Shown: positions 1-8,934, counted from the first letter of the stretch. The stretch is DNA of 64,000 nt from G963556115 sp963666605 (GCA_965140405.1 OZ223208.1:62001-126000); one strand, 5' to 3'. Notes: generated by a model from the letters alone, not told the origin. Program-made: numbers and translations.

Positions 1-1
1 T

Positions 2-640
2 GCAGGCGTACTTGGCTTTGTCGGTAGCGGTATTGGCTGGCGAGCAATATTCTCTATTACAACTGGGGCACCAGCTGCTACCCCAACATGGACAGTATTT
101 TATATTGCACTAATATCAATAGCTAGCAAGGAGCTACTATTTCGTTGGACATTCAAAAAGGCAAAATCTATAAATTCTTCTGCACTGACAACCAACGCCT
201 GGCACCATAGGAGCGATGCTCTAAGTTCAGCGCCAGTTGCTGTTGCAGTCATTGGTGAATTTATCTATCCTAGCTTCCATTATTTTGACCAGATTGCGGC
301 TATTCTTGTCACGATAATGTTACTAAGAGCGACTTGGCAATTGGCTAAACCATCCATATTTGAGCTCATAGAAGCGACCCCAGATCCAAGCATATCACTA
401 ATTATTGAAAAAATTGCCAAGAGTTCACCAGCGATATTCAATGTCCATTCAGTGCGTTGCCGCCGACTAGGCGGTGAGATACTAGTCGATATGCATATGG
501 ATGTCTGCCCTGATATGAGCGTATTAGAATCTCATAGGCTCACCCAAGAGCTACACGAAAAAATAACCAAGGAAATCCCTGAAATAACCAATACACTCAT
601 ACATGTAGAGCCAAATTGCAAGGGTAAATCTATAGACTAA
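2..640 (+). CDS. Cation diffusion facilitator (CDF) transporter, C-terminal part
   Basis: The gene is cut by the window start; the open frame begins at base 2 and gives the last 212 residues. Two hydrophobic segments (about residues 30-45 and 74-102) flank the CDF signature NAWHHRSDALSS, whose His68 and Asp72 (local numbering) form the HxxxD metal-binding pair of transmembrane helix 5. The last 80 residues form the soluble ferredoxin-like cytoplasmic domain, with conserved His residues in DMHMDV and near the end (LIHVEP). CDF proteins are proton-coupled exporters of Zn, Fe, Co or Mn in the inner membrane; the metal cannot be told from this fragment. A hairpin terminator follows at 699-716, so it ends its transcript. 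Confidence 0.9.
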   Translation, partial: AGVLGFVGSGIGWRAIFSITTGAPAATPTWTVFYIALISIASKELLFRWTFKKAKSINSSALTTNAWHHRSDALSSAPVAVAVIGEFIYPSFHYFDQIAAILVTIMLLRATWQLAKPSIFELIEATPDPSISLIIEKIAKSSPAIFNVHSVRCRRLGGEILVDMHMDVCPDMSVLESHRLTQELHEKITKEIPEITNTLIHVEPNCKGKSID

Positions 641-698
641 TTTCTTCTCTATAAGACTCAACCTCTAATACTCAGTTGATCATAGTTCATTATTTTAG

Positions 699-716
699 GG
701 CAAACAGCTGTTTGCC
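699..716 (+). terminator. Rho-independent terminator after the CDF gene
   Basis: A perfect 18-base palindrome (9-base arms, GGCAAACAG and its complement) lies 59 bases after the CDF stop codon and is followed by a T-rich run on the plus strand. Confidence 0.7.
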
Positions 717-747
717 TTATTTTAATTCAAGTTATTAAGTTTACTAT

Positions 748-755
748 GCCGATAA
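748..755 (+). promoter_or_regulatory. Sigma-28-like -10 element (weak candidate)
   Basis: A perfect GCCGATAA octamer lies 46 bases before the lipoprotein start. The best -35 match (TCAAGTTA, 727-734) is 13 bases upstream instead of the usual 11, so the promoter is uncertain. Confidence 0.3.
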
Positions 756-801
756 AATCTATAAGTATTATATTATAAACCATTACGGAATAGGTAGGAT
801 T

Positions 802-1668
802 ATGTCGGTATTAGATAGACTCGCGAAAATGCTCTTTATTATTGCTTGCACCCTAGTCGTCCTCGTCATGCTTACAGGATGCTCAATGGTCAAAGAAGAG
901 ACACAAAGAGAGCGAGAAAAGACTAAAGCAGAAGAAGAAAGAGCTGAAAAGAACAAGTTAGAAGCAGCAAACCGCGAGAAAGAAAACGATAAGAGAGCAC
1001 AGATGGCTGCAGCTCAAACTGCAGCTAACCAAAAATACGCATCACAAGCTGTGAGACTTATGACCAAAGGCAACCCTATAGATGTACCGGCTCCTGAGCT
1101 AGAGAACATCAATAGATACGCGTCCGCACTAGAAGAGAACCTTCTAAAACGCTATAATAACACACCACGATTTGCCGGAAATGTTGCCAAGGTAAGGCTA
1201 CTTGCTGAAAAAGAACCGGAATTCTCCATGGACAGAAAGAAGATCCGCATGGAATGGGCTCAGGTTGTATTTGATCACTGGGGAAAGAGAATCCCAGAGC
1301 TTGAGGAAGAGTACTACGTAGTTGTATTCGGTGATGGCAAACCACTTATGCAAAGAACTAGACCATCTATTTCTATTGGGCTAAATAATGAGAGTGGTTA
1401 CTCAGAGTTTTCAAGGGTTAGAGGTGGAGCGTTATCAAAGATGGAGTATGACGCTGACCCAACAATGTTTGACAAGCCTACAAGCAGCAGCGACAGCCTC
1501 CTTGATGATAATCTGAATAGCAAGGACTCAAACCCTATGCCATACAAACAGTTTGATATCGACCCATTAGAACCACACAATGCTCCTGTCAGAAAGAAGG
1601 GCGAGAATCTCCCTGTTATACAACCAGCAGAGGAAGAACTACAAGCACTTGTCGTCCTTACCAAGTAG
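802..1668 (+). CDS. Coiled-coil lipoprotein of unknown function
   Basis: The 288-residue product begins with a hydrophobic signal segment (residues 10-25) ending in the lipobox LTGC, so Cys27 should be lipidated after signal peptidase II cleavage and the protein anchored in the envelope. Residues 30-75 are very rich in Glu, Lys, Arg and Ala and are predicted coiled coil. The rest is hydrophilic and I do not recognise a family. The start is supported by a purine-rich AGGTAGG about 6 bases upstream. A perfect 38-base palindrome terminates the unit. A perfect GCCGATAA upstream hints at flagellar sigma control, but the -35 is poor. Confidence 0.8.
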   Translation: MSVLDRLAKMLFIIACTLVVLVMLTGCSMVKEETQREREKTKAEEERAEKNKLEAANREKENDKRAQMAAAQTAANQKYASQAVRLMTKGNPIDVPAPELENINRYASALEENLLKRYNNTPRFAGNVAKVRLLAEKEPEFSMDRKKIRMEWAQVVFDHWGKRIPELEEEYYVVVFGDGKPLMQRTRPSISIGLNNESGYSEFSRVRGGALSKMEYDADPTMFDKPTSSSDSLLDDNLNSKDSNPMPYKQFDIDPLEPHNAPVRKKGENLPVIQPAEEELQALVVLTK

Positions 1669-1690
1669 AGAGCGTTTCAAATGTATTACA

Positions 1691-1728
1691 AAAGCAAGGC
1701 TTAGACCAATTGGTCTAAGCCTTGCTTT
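1691..1728. terminator. 38-base perfect palindrome, bidirectional terminator
   Basis: The 38 bases read identically on both strands (AAAGCAAGGCTTAGACC arm, AATT centre). It lies between the convergent lipoprotein gene (ends 1668) and the DUF1566 gene (ends 1772), so it can serve both. The hairpin ends in a short T run on each strand. Confidence 0.8.
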
Positions 1729-1771
1729 ATGATCTCAGAATATAATCATTCACGAATTAATAATATTTCAA

Positions 1772-3154
1772 TTACCGAACCATTCTAACATAGTTATCAA
1801 TCCTGACAACATCTCCTTGAGGGCCACGCCCCTGAGGGAACTGACTACTATCACCAACCTTAGGATCACTCCTCTGAGCACCAGCTCCATGCACATCCAA
1901 CAAAGTAGTATTGCCACCATTCACTCTGTGCATACCTCCTTGAGGTTCACCTCTCAATCCAACTTCAGAAGAAACACCTCTCATCATACCCTGAGGACGC
2001 CCACCTCTCATGCCACCACCTTGAGGACCAGTACGCCTTCCCCCATGTGGAGGTTTATGAATTCGACCCTGCATTCCACTCCCCGGTTTATAAAAAAACC
2101 CCAGAGCCTCACCAAAACTAACATACGACGCAGCGCCAGCATTTCTTGAATTTTTATGTGTTGTGGATGACCAGAAAAATGGATAATTATTATTACCTCC
2201 TTCATCCTGTATGCTGCTTATTTCAAAGATAGGATTGATTGCAGCGGAGGAGGTCTCTTGAGGTGACCGGCTATAATCTACTATACTCTGGAGCTCTTTG
2301 ACATTTGGTAGTCGCCAATTGTTATATCCGAGGTAATTCTCTTTATTCTTCTGAGTTACCCATTCCAGAGCTTCTTGCCAGTTCATCCCTTCCTGACTAT
2401 CCCCTTTCTGCCACATCAACCTTGTAGCTTTATCTGAGATAGTGCCATCACCATTATCAATAAAATTATTCTTGCCATACTCTGTATTACCTCTGACAAA
2501 TCTTACCGTGAAGAACTTACCAGTCCTCTTACGCGGATCAAATATTGGATACCCCTTTATTCTCCCGTCAGCAAGATTTACACCAAAAACAGTCTCTGCT
2601 CCGCCCATAGTTGTACCTTTATAAATCGTGGACGAAAGAATTTGTACATCTATATCCCTATCACCATTTGAGCCATAAGCAAATTCAAAATAACGAGTAT
2701 CTACAAATGGAGAATCACCGTCGTATCCTTGCATCTGGTTCGGACTAATATCTACCCCACTAAACTGAATCAGCGAATATGCTTCTTTTATTGTTGGTAT
2801 CCGCCAATCAGATTTACCAGCAAGTTTGAAGTTCTTTACCTTCCAGACAGCTTCATCATAAGACATTACTTCATAACCCTTCTGCCAAATAAGATCTGTC
2901 ACGTTATCGGTTATTGTCCCATTACCATTATCTGTGTATAAAGGCTGGTTACCAGTATACTGTGCGTCCTGCCCGTAAAAGCTACTCTGCTTATTCGGTT
3001 TTGGTATTTCATTTGTATTGTTAAAGAACTCTGTCTGCCCAGTATCAACTATAGGATACTTACCTGAACTCTTAGTTACTGTCGCAGAACTGTCCTGAGC
3101 AAGTGAGGCAAGAGTTGTAAGTAGTGCTAAAGATATAGCTAGTGTAATCTTCAT
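1772..3154 (-). CDS. Secreted protein with two DUF1566 (Lcl C-terminal-like) domains
   Basis: The 460-residue product has a cleavable Sec signal peptide (residues 1-19, ending ASLAQ). Two copies of the DUF1566/Lcl_C fold follow, each opening with a DNGxGTIxDxxTxLxWQKG motif (about residues 75-93 and 235-255) and containing the family WRIPTIKEA / WRLPNVKEL motif. Such domains resemble the C-lectin-like adhesion domain of Legionella Lcl. The last 110 residues are an unusual low-complexity tail rich in Gly, Arg, Met and Gln (GPQGGGMRGG-type repeats), likely disordered. It is a single-gene unit on the minus strand. A role in surface adhesion or glycan binding is inferred from the family only. Confidence 0.8.
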   Translation of the reverse strand: MKITLAISLALLTTLASLAQDSSATVTKSSGKYPIVDTGQTEFFNNTNEIPKPNKQSSFYGQDAQYTGNQPLYTDNGNGTITDNVTDLIWQKGYEVMSYDEAVWKVKNFKLAGKSDWRIPTIKEAYSLIQFSGVDISPNQMQGYDGDSPFVDTRYFEFAYGSNGDRDIDVQILSSTIYKGTTMGGAETVFGVNLADGRIKGYPIFDPRKRTGKFFTVRFVRGNTEYGKNNFIDNGDGTISDKATRLMWQKGDSQEGMNWQEALEWVTQKNKENYLGYNNWRLPNVKELQSIVDYSRSPQETSSAAINPIFEISSIQDEGGNNNYPFFWSSTTHKNSRNAGAASYVSFGEALGFFYKPGSGMQGRIHKPPHGGRRTGPQGGGMRGGRPQGMMRGVSSEVGLRGEPQGGMHRVNGGNTTLLDVHGAGAQRSDPKVGDSSQFPQGRGPQGDVVRIDNYVRMVR

Positions 3155-3241
3155 ACTATCTCCATATTATTGTGTATAACGTTACCTATCTCTATATCAT
3201 GATAATACCTTTTATTTTGCGAAAGTAACCACCAATAAAAA

Positions 3242-3275
3242 AAAGCATAGGCTGTGATAACACAGCCTATGCTTT
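3242..3275 (-). terminator. Terminator of the sugar-rsfS operon
   Basis: Inverted repeat with 15-base perfect arms (AAAGCATAGGCTGTG) and an ATAA loop, 35 bases past the rsfS stop. On the minus strand it is followed by a T tract. Confidence 0.85.
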
Positions 3276-3310
3276 AATCAAATTACTACCCACCAACGAA
3301 AGAAAGCTCC

Positions 3311-3697
3311 TTAAGCGTCTGTCTTTTCAACTTCGAACTCAATTTCAGGCGCATCAGCCCAGAGTTCTTCAAGCTGATAATACTCTCTCGCTTCTTTACT
3401 AAAGATGTGAGTAATTATATCACCATAATCAATTAGTGCCCATTCATCACTGCCACGTCCAGCTTCATTGATAAGCTTGTACTTCTGCAAAGCCATCTCT
3501 TTTTGGATATCTTTTAAAACTCCTCGTATTTGTGGAGCATTTCTTCCTGTACCTACGACAAAAAAATCAGCATAAGGGCAACTACCTCTAAGGTCTAAAA
3601 TCCTTATATCATCTACTCTCTTGTCATAGCACACACGTGCAATAGTCTTTGCTCTTTCAAGGCATATGCTCTCTGTAGCACTTGCTTCTTTACTCAT
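3311..3697 (-). CDS. rsfS: Ribosomal silencing factor RsfS
   Basis: 128 residues, the usual size of the RsfS/DUF143 family. The family core LDLRGSCPYADFFVVGTG and the following NAPQIRGVLKDI helix are present (residues 35-65), as is the EWALIDYGDIITHIF strand pair near residue 90. RsfS binds ribosomal protein uL14 on the 50S subunit and blocks subunit joining during starvation. It is usually next to nadD or obg. Here it is the last gene of a surface-sugar operon, 59 bases after the glycosyltransferase gene, so starvation control of translation may be co-expressed with envelope sugar genes. A terminator follows. Confidence 0.95.
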   Translation of the reverse strand: MSKEASATESICLERAKTIARVCYDKRVDDIRILDLRGSCPYADFFVVGTGRNAPQIRGVLKDIQKEMALQKYKLINEAGRGSDEWALIDYGDIITHIFSKEAREYYQLEELWADAPEIEFEVEKTDA

Positions 3698-3756
3698 CTA
3701 ATAAAACCTTTCATGGTTAACAACATCAACATATATATAAAATTCAATAATACTTC

Positions 3757-4467
3757 TTAATCAAGTGGCCAGATTTTACACCTTAAAACGCGTAAGCCAT
3801 ACTTGCATCCAAGGAAGATAAATCTAAACCAACTACTGAATGATTTGCTATCGCCCTCATCTTCATCCCTATCACGGAAGACATATCCCATCTCTTCGAT
3901 CATATATCCCTTACGTTCAATATTTGCCACAAGTTCTATAAAGTATTCTCCATACCCTGTAGGCGAGAATAACGCTCCATCAAGACACTCTCTATTCATA
4001 ACTATAAAGCCACTATCTATATCCTTGGTCTTACACCCAAGAACAGTAGTTGCAAAACCAGTAATCATCTTACTAGTGAACACCCGGATAAAGTCTCTGT
4101 CATCACGACCACCATCTACAAAACGCGACCCTACTACAGCATCAACATCTGTGAGTCTAGCAATCATGTCTGGCACCATCTCAACAGGCATGCAACCATC
4201 AGCATCCATCCAGCAAATACACTCACCTCTGCTCTCGATTATACCTCTCATGTATGCAGATGCGAGTCCTCTGCCTCTCTTTCTCTCAACAACTATTACT
4301 CTACTGTCAGCAATATTACGAACTAATTGCGCAGTACCATCTGGGGAACTATCATCAACAACTATCACTTCAACATCATCACCTAATACTCTGAGAATTC
4401 TCTCAACAAGGTTGACAATAGTCTCTTTTTCATTATATGTCGCTAATATGAATGATACCTTTGGCAT
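3757..4467 (-). CDS. Family 2 glycosyltransferase, polyprenol-phosphate mannose synthase type
   Basis: The product has a GT-A fold. It opens with VSFILATYNEKETI, then VIVVDDSSPDGTA (nucleotide binding) and CWMDADGCMP (DxD motif, metal and donor phosphate), as in DPM1-like enzymes. There are no clear transmembrane helices in the 236 residues, so it resembles single-domain DPM1 rather than the membrane-fused forms. I chose the ATG at 4467, which has an AGGAA ribosome site 10 bases upstream. A TTG 30 bases earlier has none. It probably moves a sugar from a nucleotide donor to a polyprenyl phosphate or other acceptor at the inner membrane. It sits between a sugar aminotransferase and rsfS in one operon. 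Confidence 0.85.
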   Translation of the reverse strand: MPKVSFILATYNEKETIVNLVERILRVLGDDVEVIVVDDSSPDGTAQLVRNIADSRVIVVERKRGRGLASAYMRGIIESRGECICWMDADGCMPVEMVPDMIARLTDVDAVVGSRFVDGGRDDRDFIRVFTSKMITGFATTVLGCKTKDIDSGFIVMNRECLDGALFSPTGYGEYFIELVANIERKGYMIEEMGYVFRDRDEDEGDSKSFSSWFRFIFLGCKYGLRVLRCKIWPLD

Positions 4468-4521
4468 TGCTTTATTTCCTATATCTACTTTATCCAACCA
4501 AGAACAATCTGCAAAGCCAAC

Positions 4522-5679
4522 TTACGCCCCGATCAAGATCTCTTTAAGCTCCCTACAAACAGTATCTACTTCCGCCTCTTTTAGTGCCAATCCAGACGGC
4601 AGGTACAAGCCATACTCATACGCATGGTCAGCATGAGGACAACCGCCTTCAGGGGCTTCTACAAGATACTTGTAAGCAGGCTGAGCATGTAGTCCCATGA
4701 AGAATGGTCTTGAACCGATCTTCTTCTCTTTCAGTCCCTGCATCACTCTTTCTGCCTTAATACCTAGACTTTTATCGAGCTCAATAGCTATCATCCAGTA
4801 TACTGGTTTTGCCCACTCTTCAATGGGTTGCAAACGAAGCCCAGGGAGTCCCTCAAGCCTTTCTTTATACCACTGAGCGATTTGAATTTTCTTCTCAATA
4901 AAAAAATCAATTCTTTCAAGCTGAGCCACACCTACAGCCGCCTGCAAGTTTGACATTCTAAAGTTGTACCCCATGTCTTCATGCCTGAATCTCTCAACGT
5001 TACCGAAGCAGAGATTTCTATATGACTTAGCACGCTCATATATTTCATGATTATCTGTTACTACCATTCCGCCTTCACCAGTAGTTACAATTTTATTAGC
5101 GTAGAAGGAGAAACTAGAGACATCACCAAACGATCCACACTTACGCCAAACCGGTTGCTCATGACCGTTTCTAAGAAAATCAGAGCGATACTCCGCGCCA
5201 TGAACTTCTGCAGCATCTTCAATAATCTTTATTTTATACTTATCAGCTGCTTGAAGTATCGGATCCATCTCAACAGGATGCCCGTAAATATGTACAGGCA
5301 TGATAGCAACAACATCATCCTGATCTTTCTCGATTAATTTTACAGCTTGCTCTACATCCATACACCAATTATCAGGCCTAATATCGACGAGTAGTGGAAT
5401 AGCTCCAAGCCTTATTGCGGCAATCGCACATGAAGCTATAGTAAATGTAGGCATGATAACCTTCTGCCCAGCTCTGACCCCTGCTCCATAGAGAGCCACT
5501 TCCAAAGACGCTGTCCCATTGCATACGGATACGCCGTAATTTCTCCCGCAGTACTCTGCAAACTCTTCTTCAAATCTTTTTACAAATGGTCCTTCAGACG
5601 AGATCCACCCAGTGTTTATGCATTCAGCTAGGTATTCTTTTTCATTTCCATCAAGTATCGGCTCATTTACTGGTATCAT
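4522..5679 (-). CDS. DegT/DnrJ/EryC1/StrS aminotransferase (perosamine-synthetase-like)
   Basis: 385 residues, full length for this PLP-dependent fold type I family. It starts MIPVNEPILDGNE and carries the family TGWISSEGPFV stretch near residue 28. EDAAEVHGAEY gives the PLP-stacking Asp, and FYANKIVTTGEGG contains the Schiff-base lysine (about residue 195). These enzymes transaminate 3- or 4-keto-6-deoxy nucleotide sugars, for example GDP-4-keto-6-deoxymannose to GDP-perosamine. A GDP-mannose 4,6-dehydratase is encoded at 24.8 kb in this window, which would make such a substrate; the link is inferred. It lies 43 bases downstream of a cupin gene and 54 bases upstream of a glycosyltransferase gene, so all are likely one transcript. 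Confidence 0.9.
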   Translation of the reverse strand: MIPVNEPILDGNEKEYLAECINTGWISSEGPFVKRFEEEFAEYCGRNYGVSVCNGTASLEVALYGAGVRAGQKVIMPTFTIASCAIAAIRLGAIPLLVDIRPDNWCMDVEQAVKLIEKDQDDVVAIMPVHIYGHPVEMDPILQAADKYKIKIIEDAAEVHGAEYRSDFLRNGHEQPVWRKCGSFGDVSSFSFYANKIVTTGEGGMVVTDNHEIYERAKSYRNLCFGNVERFRHEDMGYNFRMSNLQAAVGVAQLERIDFFIEKKIQIAQWYKERLEGLPGLRLQPIEEWAKPVYWMIAIELDKSLGIKAERVMQGLKEKKIGSRPFFMGLHAQPAYKYLVEAPEGGCPHADHAYEYGLYLPSGLALKEAEVDTVCRELKEILIGA

Positions 5680-5722
5680 TCTCTATACTATCCTTAAAAA
5701 AAAAATTGATTTACAATATTTA

Positions 5723-6136
5723 TTAAAACTTGAATTTAACCTTATCACTATCCCCAGCATAAGGACCTTGTTTGACTTCAAAGATTTCACATTCTTCAAG
5801 CATTTCAAAGCCATGGCCACCTTTTACTAAAAGTAGAACATCGCCTTCATATAATTCCCTTTCAAGAAACGGCTCTTTATTCTCATTAAAAAAGACTACT
5901 CTTAGAATACCTTTTCTAATAAATAGTACTTCCTGGGTATAACTCACCTCTCTCTTGACTTCATTGTGAATATGCGGATCGATTATATGCCCTTTAGGAT
6001 GATTCATAAAAGCAAGCTGTTGTGAAAACTCATCTGGGGTAAAAAAAGTTAACCCTTTACCAGAGAAGTTCTTACGAACAACGAGCGCATACATCTCTCC
6101 ATCATATCTTATTTCTTCTTTTAGAAGCTCGCTCAA
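5723..6136 (-). CDS. Small cupin protein of a surface-polysaccharide operon
   Basis: The 137-residue product is a single cupin barrel. The first motif is HIIDPHIHNEVKREV (about residues 50-64) and the second GDVLLLVKGGHGFEM (about 107-121), giving the His/Glu metal-site pattern. Similar small cupins occur in capsule and O-antigen clusters next to DegT aminotransferases, as sugar-modifying enzymes or regulators; the reaction here is unknown. It is the first gene of the operon cupin, degT, glycosyltransferase, rsfS. It is divergent from the methyltransferase gene at 6395, with a 258-base shared upstream region. Confidence 0.75.
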   Translation of the reverse strand: MSELLKEEIRYDGEMYALVVRKNFSGKGLTFFTPDEFSQQLAFMNHPKGHIIDPHIHNEVKREVSYTQEVLFIRKGILRVVFFNENKEPFLERELYEGDVLLLVKGGHGFEMLEECEIFEVKQGPYAGDSDKVKFKF

Positions 6137-6394
6137 ATCACACCCTCGTTTCTAAGAATATCTGTCATACTATAAAAATAAAAGCAGAAAGCCTATAAAT
6201 ACAGCAAATATCTTCCACTCTAAGCCTTTATAATGTTACCCTAATACTGTATAATAGCAAGAGTATAGTCGATTTATTTCGATCCGTAGTAGAGTAGCTG
6301 TGATATATCTCAGAGGTAGACATACAGCCCTCTTCTTCTCAGCGCTAATTTGTAGAAGAGTTCGTGCATTAAGTAAAAATATAAGACAGGAAAC

Positions 6395-7579
6395 ATGAAC
6401 AAAGAAACCGCCCAATTCCTCACCAGCCCAGAAGGTCAAGCACTCCTGTCAGAAGCGATGACATCAGAGAAGAGCTCATTCAACCTCGCTAGCTATCTCA
6501 GAAGCAAAACAACTCCAGAGTTTGCAGCTGCTATCAGTACAATGCTCGAACTGAGAAAGAAGGGAGAAAAAAAATTCCGCAAAGCCTCAGAGATGCTCTT
6601 TACCAGATCAGGTCTAGAACAAGCCTCAGCTGAGGATATCTCCAAATACAGGGCTCAGAGGTTTATAGATTCTGGCATAACCAAGATAGCTGATCTATGT
6701 TGTGGAATTGCAGGCGACAGTATCTCTTACAGCCAACGTATGGAGGTCATCGGTGTCGACCTAGATCCGGCACGACTAATACTCGCTCGACATAACACAG
6801 AGGTCTACAATACATCAAAAGCTTTTAAAACTATTGAAGCAGATATCACCACAGTTGATTTGAAAGAACTCGGAATTGATGCCTTCTTTATAGATCCAGC
6901 AAGACGCACCAGTACCGGAAAGCGCCTCTTCGATCCCGAATCATGGTCACCAAAGCTTTCTACAATCCGTAGTATTTTGGAAAACACCACACCGAACGCT
7001 GGTATAAAGTGTGCCCCTGGGATTGACCACGGAGATATTCCAAAGGATGCAGATGCTGAATTCATATCATATAATGGCGAACTAAGGGAGTGTGTTCTCT
7101 GGTTTGGCAACCTTAGAAGAGGTATCTCAAAACAGGCAACACTGCTTCCAGCAGGTGAGGTTCTACATGGAGAGAACCCATATATTGCTACAGAAAATAT
7201 CAAAGAGTATATTTATGAGCCAGATAGCGCCGTGATGAGAGCTGGGCTTGTCGAACTACTAGGAAGTATGATAGGCGCGACAAAGATATCTGAGACGATC
7301 TGTTTTTTGAGTTCAAACGAATATAAAACGACCCCATTCGCAAAGTGTTTTAGAGTTGTATCATACGCTGATTACAAAGAAAAAAATCTCAAGAAGAAAC
7401 TCAAGGAGTTAGACTGCGGAAGTTTGAATATAATCAAGAGAGGGATAGGCGTAGATATTCCAACTTTACAGAAGAAGTTAAAACTGAAGGGCAAGCGCCA
7501 CCTCACCCTAATATTGACCCGAAGTTTTGAGCAAAAAATCTCTATCCTAGCCGAACATATACCTACATCTGGCTCATAA
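6395..7579 (+). CDS. Class I SAM-dependent methyltransferase with C-terminal THUMP-like domain
   Basis: The 394-residue product has a helical N-terminal region (1-95), then a Rossmann methyltransferase domain with IADLCCGIAGDS (SAM motif I, about residue 98) and VIGVDLDP (motif II). The family FFIDPARRTSTGKR motif is near residue 160. The C-terminal part (about 300-394) matches the THUMP-like region of this family. The substrate is not established; RNA methylation is plausible from the DPARR motif. Its 3' end overlaps the convergent HD gene by 17 bases, so the two transcripts interleave. Two TATAAT boxes (6229-6234, 6250-6255) lie upstream. Confidence 0.85.
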   Translation: MNKETAQFLTSPEGQALLSEAMTSEKSSFNLASYLRSKTTPEFAAAISTMLELRKKGEKKFRKASEMLFTRSGLEQASAEDISKYRAQRFIDSGITKIADLCCGIAGDSISYSQRMEVIGVDLDPARLILARHNTEVYNTSKAFKTIEADITTVDLKELGIDAFFIDPARRTSTGKRLFDPESWSPKLSTIRSILENTTPNAGIKCAPGIDHGDIPKDADAEFISYNGELRECVLWFGNLRRGISKQATLLPAGEVLHGENPYIATENIKEYIYEPDSAVMRAGLVELLGSMIGATKISETICFLSSNEYKTTPFAKCFRVVSYADYKEKNLKKKLKELDCGSLNIIKRGIGVDIPTLQKKLKLKGKRHLTLILTRSFEQKISILAEHIPTSGS

Positions 7580-8159
7580 GCTTGACATAGCTCTTCTGAT
7601 ACTCATACCTTTTATCAAATATCTCTTTTGAAATATCAAAGTTTAGACCAGCATATTTTTCATCTACGTATTCTTGATGTTCTTGACCAGTGAAGTATTC
7701 TAGCATATCAGCTTGGCCACCTCGATTTCTTGCTGTATAGTATATCCCCAACCATATACCTTGCGCCCCGAAATGATCCAAAACATCTGCATCTTGCAAA
7801 GCCTTGGAATCAGGCAGGCATTCATTTGGCATCTCACGCAGATTATGCTCCTCTACCATCCTCTGCACCTCCGCCATCTCTATCTCAGCTAGTTCAGAAC
7901 CAAGTAGCTTTGGAAGCATCTTAGCTCCAACAACAGCATGGTGCTTTTTCCCTTTACCAATGTCATGTACCATCGCAGCTATAGAGAGAAGATCGAGTAC
8001 ATTCTGCTCAACTGCTGGCTCAACACTTTTTAGTATTCTAATAGCCAACTCACCTACTCTCTTACCATGATAGTAGGTATAGCCATTTTCTCTACAATCC
8101 CTAGCCTTCAACTTCTTCATCTGCCTAGAGACGATACGCTCAATCTTTACAAGATCCAT
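7563..8159 (-). CDS. HD-domain metal-dependent phosphohydrolase
   Basis: 198 residues. The HD metal motif is spread over YYHGKRVGELA (first His), MVHDIGKGKKHH (paired His-Asp) and QDADVLDHFG (distal Asp), the normal order for stand-alone HD hydrolases. The N-terminal helix is basic and may bind nucleic acid. The substrate is unknown; relatives act on nucleotides or cyclic nucleotides. It lies 25 bases downstream of rlmE and is probably co-transcribed with it. Its stop codon falls inside the end of the convergent methyltransferase gene. Confidence 0.85.
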   Translation of the reverse strand: MDLVKIERIVSRQMKKLKARDCRENGYTYYHGKRVGELAIRILKSVEPAVEQNVLDLLSIAAMVHDIGKGKKHHAVVGAKMLPKLLGSELAEIEMAEVQRMVEEHNLREMPNECLPDSKALQDADVLDHFGAQGIWLGIYYTARNRGGQADMLEYFTGQEHQEYVDEKYAGLNFDISKEIFDKRYEYQKSYVKLMSQM

Positions 8160-8184
8160 ATTTAATTACAAGAATAGGCGGGTA

Positions 8185-8835
8185 CTAGTACTGCCTAGTT
8201 CTCTTCCCCTTTGTCTTACGATACTCATGATCAGGTCTAGCTCTCTTCTCTTCCGGTTCACGTCCGAATCCGGTGCATACAATATAAATTTCCAGACTCT
8301 CACTCCTACATGCGTCAGGTTTGATCATACGTGTAGCAGCGAAATGCTCTCTGAGTGACTCACGAAACGGCTGAACGTCAGGACTTTCAAAAATCTTACA
8401 GACAAAGCTCCCCCCGATCACCAAGGTATCTAGGGCAAATTTAGCAGCGATTTCACATAACTCTAAAGACCTAGCTTGATCCATACATTTCACCCCGCTA
8501 GTCTTTGGAGCCATATCCGAAACAACAACATCAAAATTCTTAACACCAAACATATCAGGAGTCACATCTCTGATATCCATCTTTTTAAAATCTACAATAC
8601 CTTTGAATTTTTTATTAATAACATTGAGATCGACTGCACATACTTTACCACTATCACCGACCTTCTCAAGTATATACTCCAGCCATGATCCTGGGCAAGC
8701 TCCAATGTCTAATACTCTAATACCAGGACGAAGTAACTTCGCTCTTCTATCAAGCTCCTCGAGTTTATAAAAGCTTCTTGCGAGCCTTCCTTCACGCTTG
8801 GCTTTTCTAAAGTATTTATCCTGTATCTCTCTCAT
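8185..8835 (-). CDS. rlmE: 23S rRNA (uridine-2'-O) methyltransferase RlmE (FtsJ family)
   Basis: 216 residues, matching E. coli RlmE in length. The catalytic K-D-K-E tetrad is visible: Lys24 (SFYKLEELD), Asp107 (VVSDMAP), Lys147 (FVCKIFE) and Glu182 (SLEIYIV). The SAM motif VLDIGACPGSW is at residues 41-51. RlmE methylates U2552 in the peptidyl-transferase A loop and assists 50S maturation. The C-terminal 25 residues are basic and may help bind rRNA. It is followed at 25 bases by the HD gene. Confidence 0.95.
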   Translation of the reverse strand: MREIQDKYFRKAKREGRLARSFYKLEELDRRAKLLRPGIRVLDIGACPGSWLEYILEKVGDSGKVCAVDLNVINKKFKGIVDFKKMDIRDVTPDMFGVKNFDVVVSDMAPKTSGVKCMDQARSLELCEIAAKFALDTLVIGGSFVCKIFESPDVQPFRESLREHFAATRMIKPDACRSESLEIYIVCTGFGREPEEKRARPDHEYRKTKGKRTRQY

Positions 8836-8866
8836 ATTAACTCCGCAGATTTTTATAAAACAAAAA

Positions 8867-8905
8867 AATAGATGTAGAATAGTTTTTAACTATTCTACAT
8901 CTATT
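8867..8905 (-). terminator. Terminator of the fliW-csrA unit
   Basis: An 18-base perfect stem (AATAGATGTAGAATAGTT) with a TTT loop, 30 bases past the stop of the 65-aa gene. On the minus strand it is followed by seven T residues. Confidence 0.9.
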
Positions 8906-8934
8906 ATATTAATATTTTTGCCAATTACAATTAC

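Noticed and set aside
748..755. Sigma-28 control of the lipoprotein as a firm claim
   Set aside because: The -10 is perfect but the -35 has wrong spacing, so it is kept only as a weak candidate feature.
3803..4636. Long plus-strand frame of 277 codons
   Set aside because: It lies opposite the glycosyltransferase and aminotransferase genes, has a Ser/Thr/Ile-rich random composition and no ribosome site.
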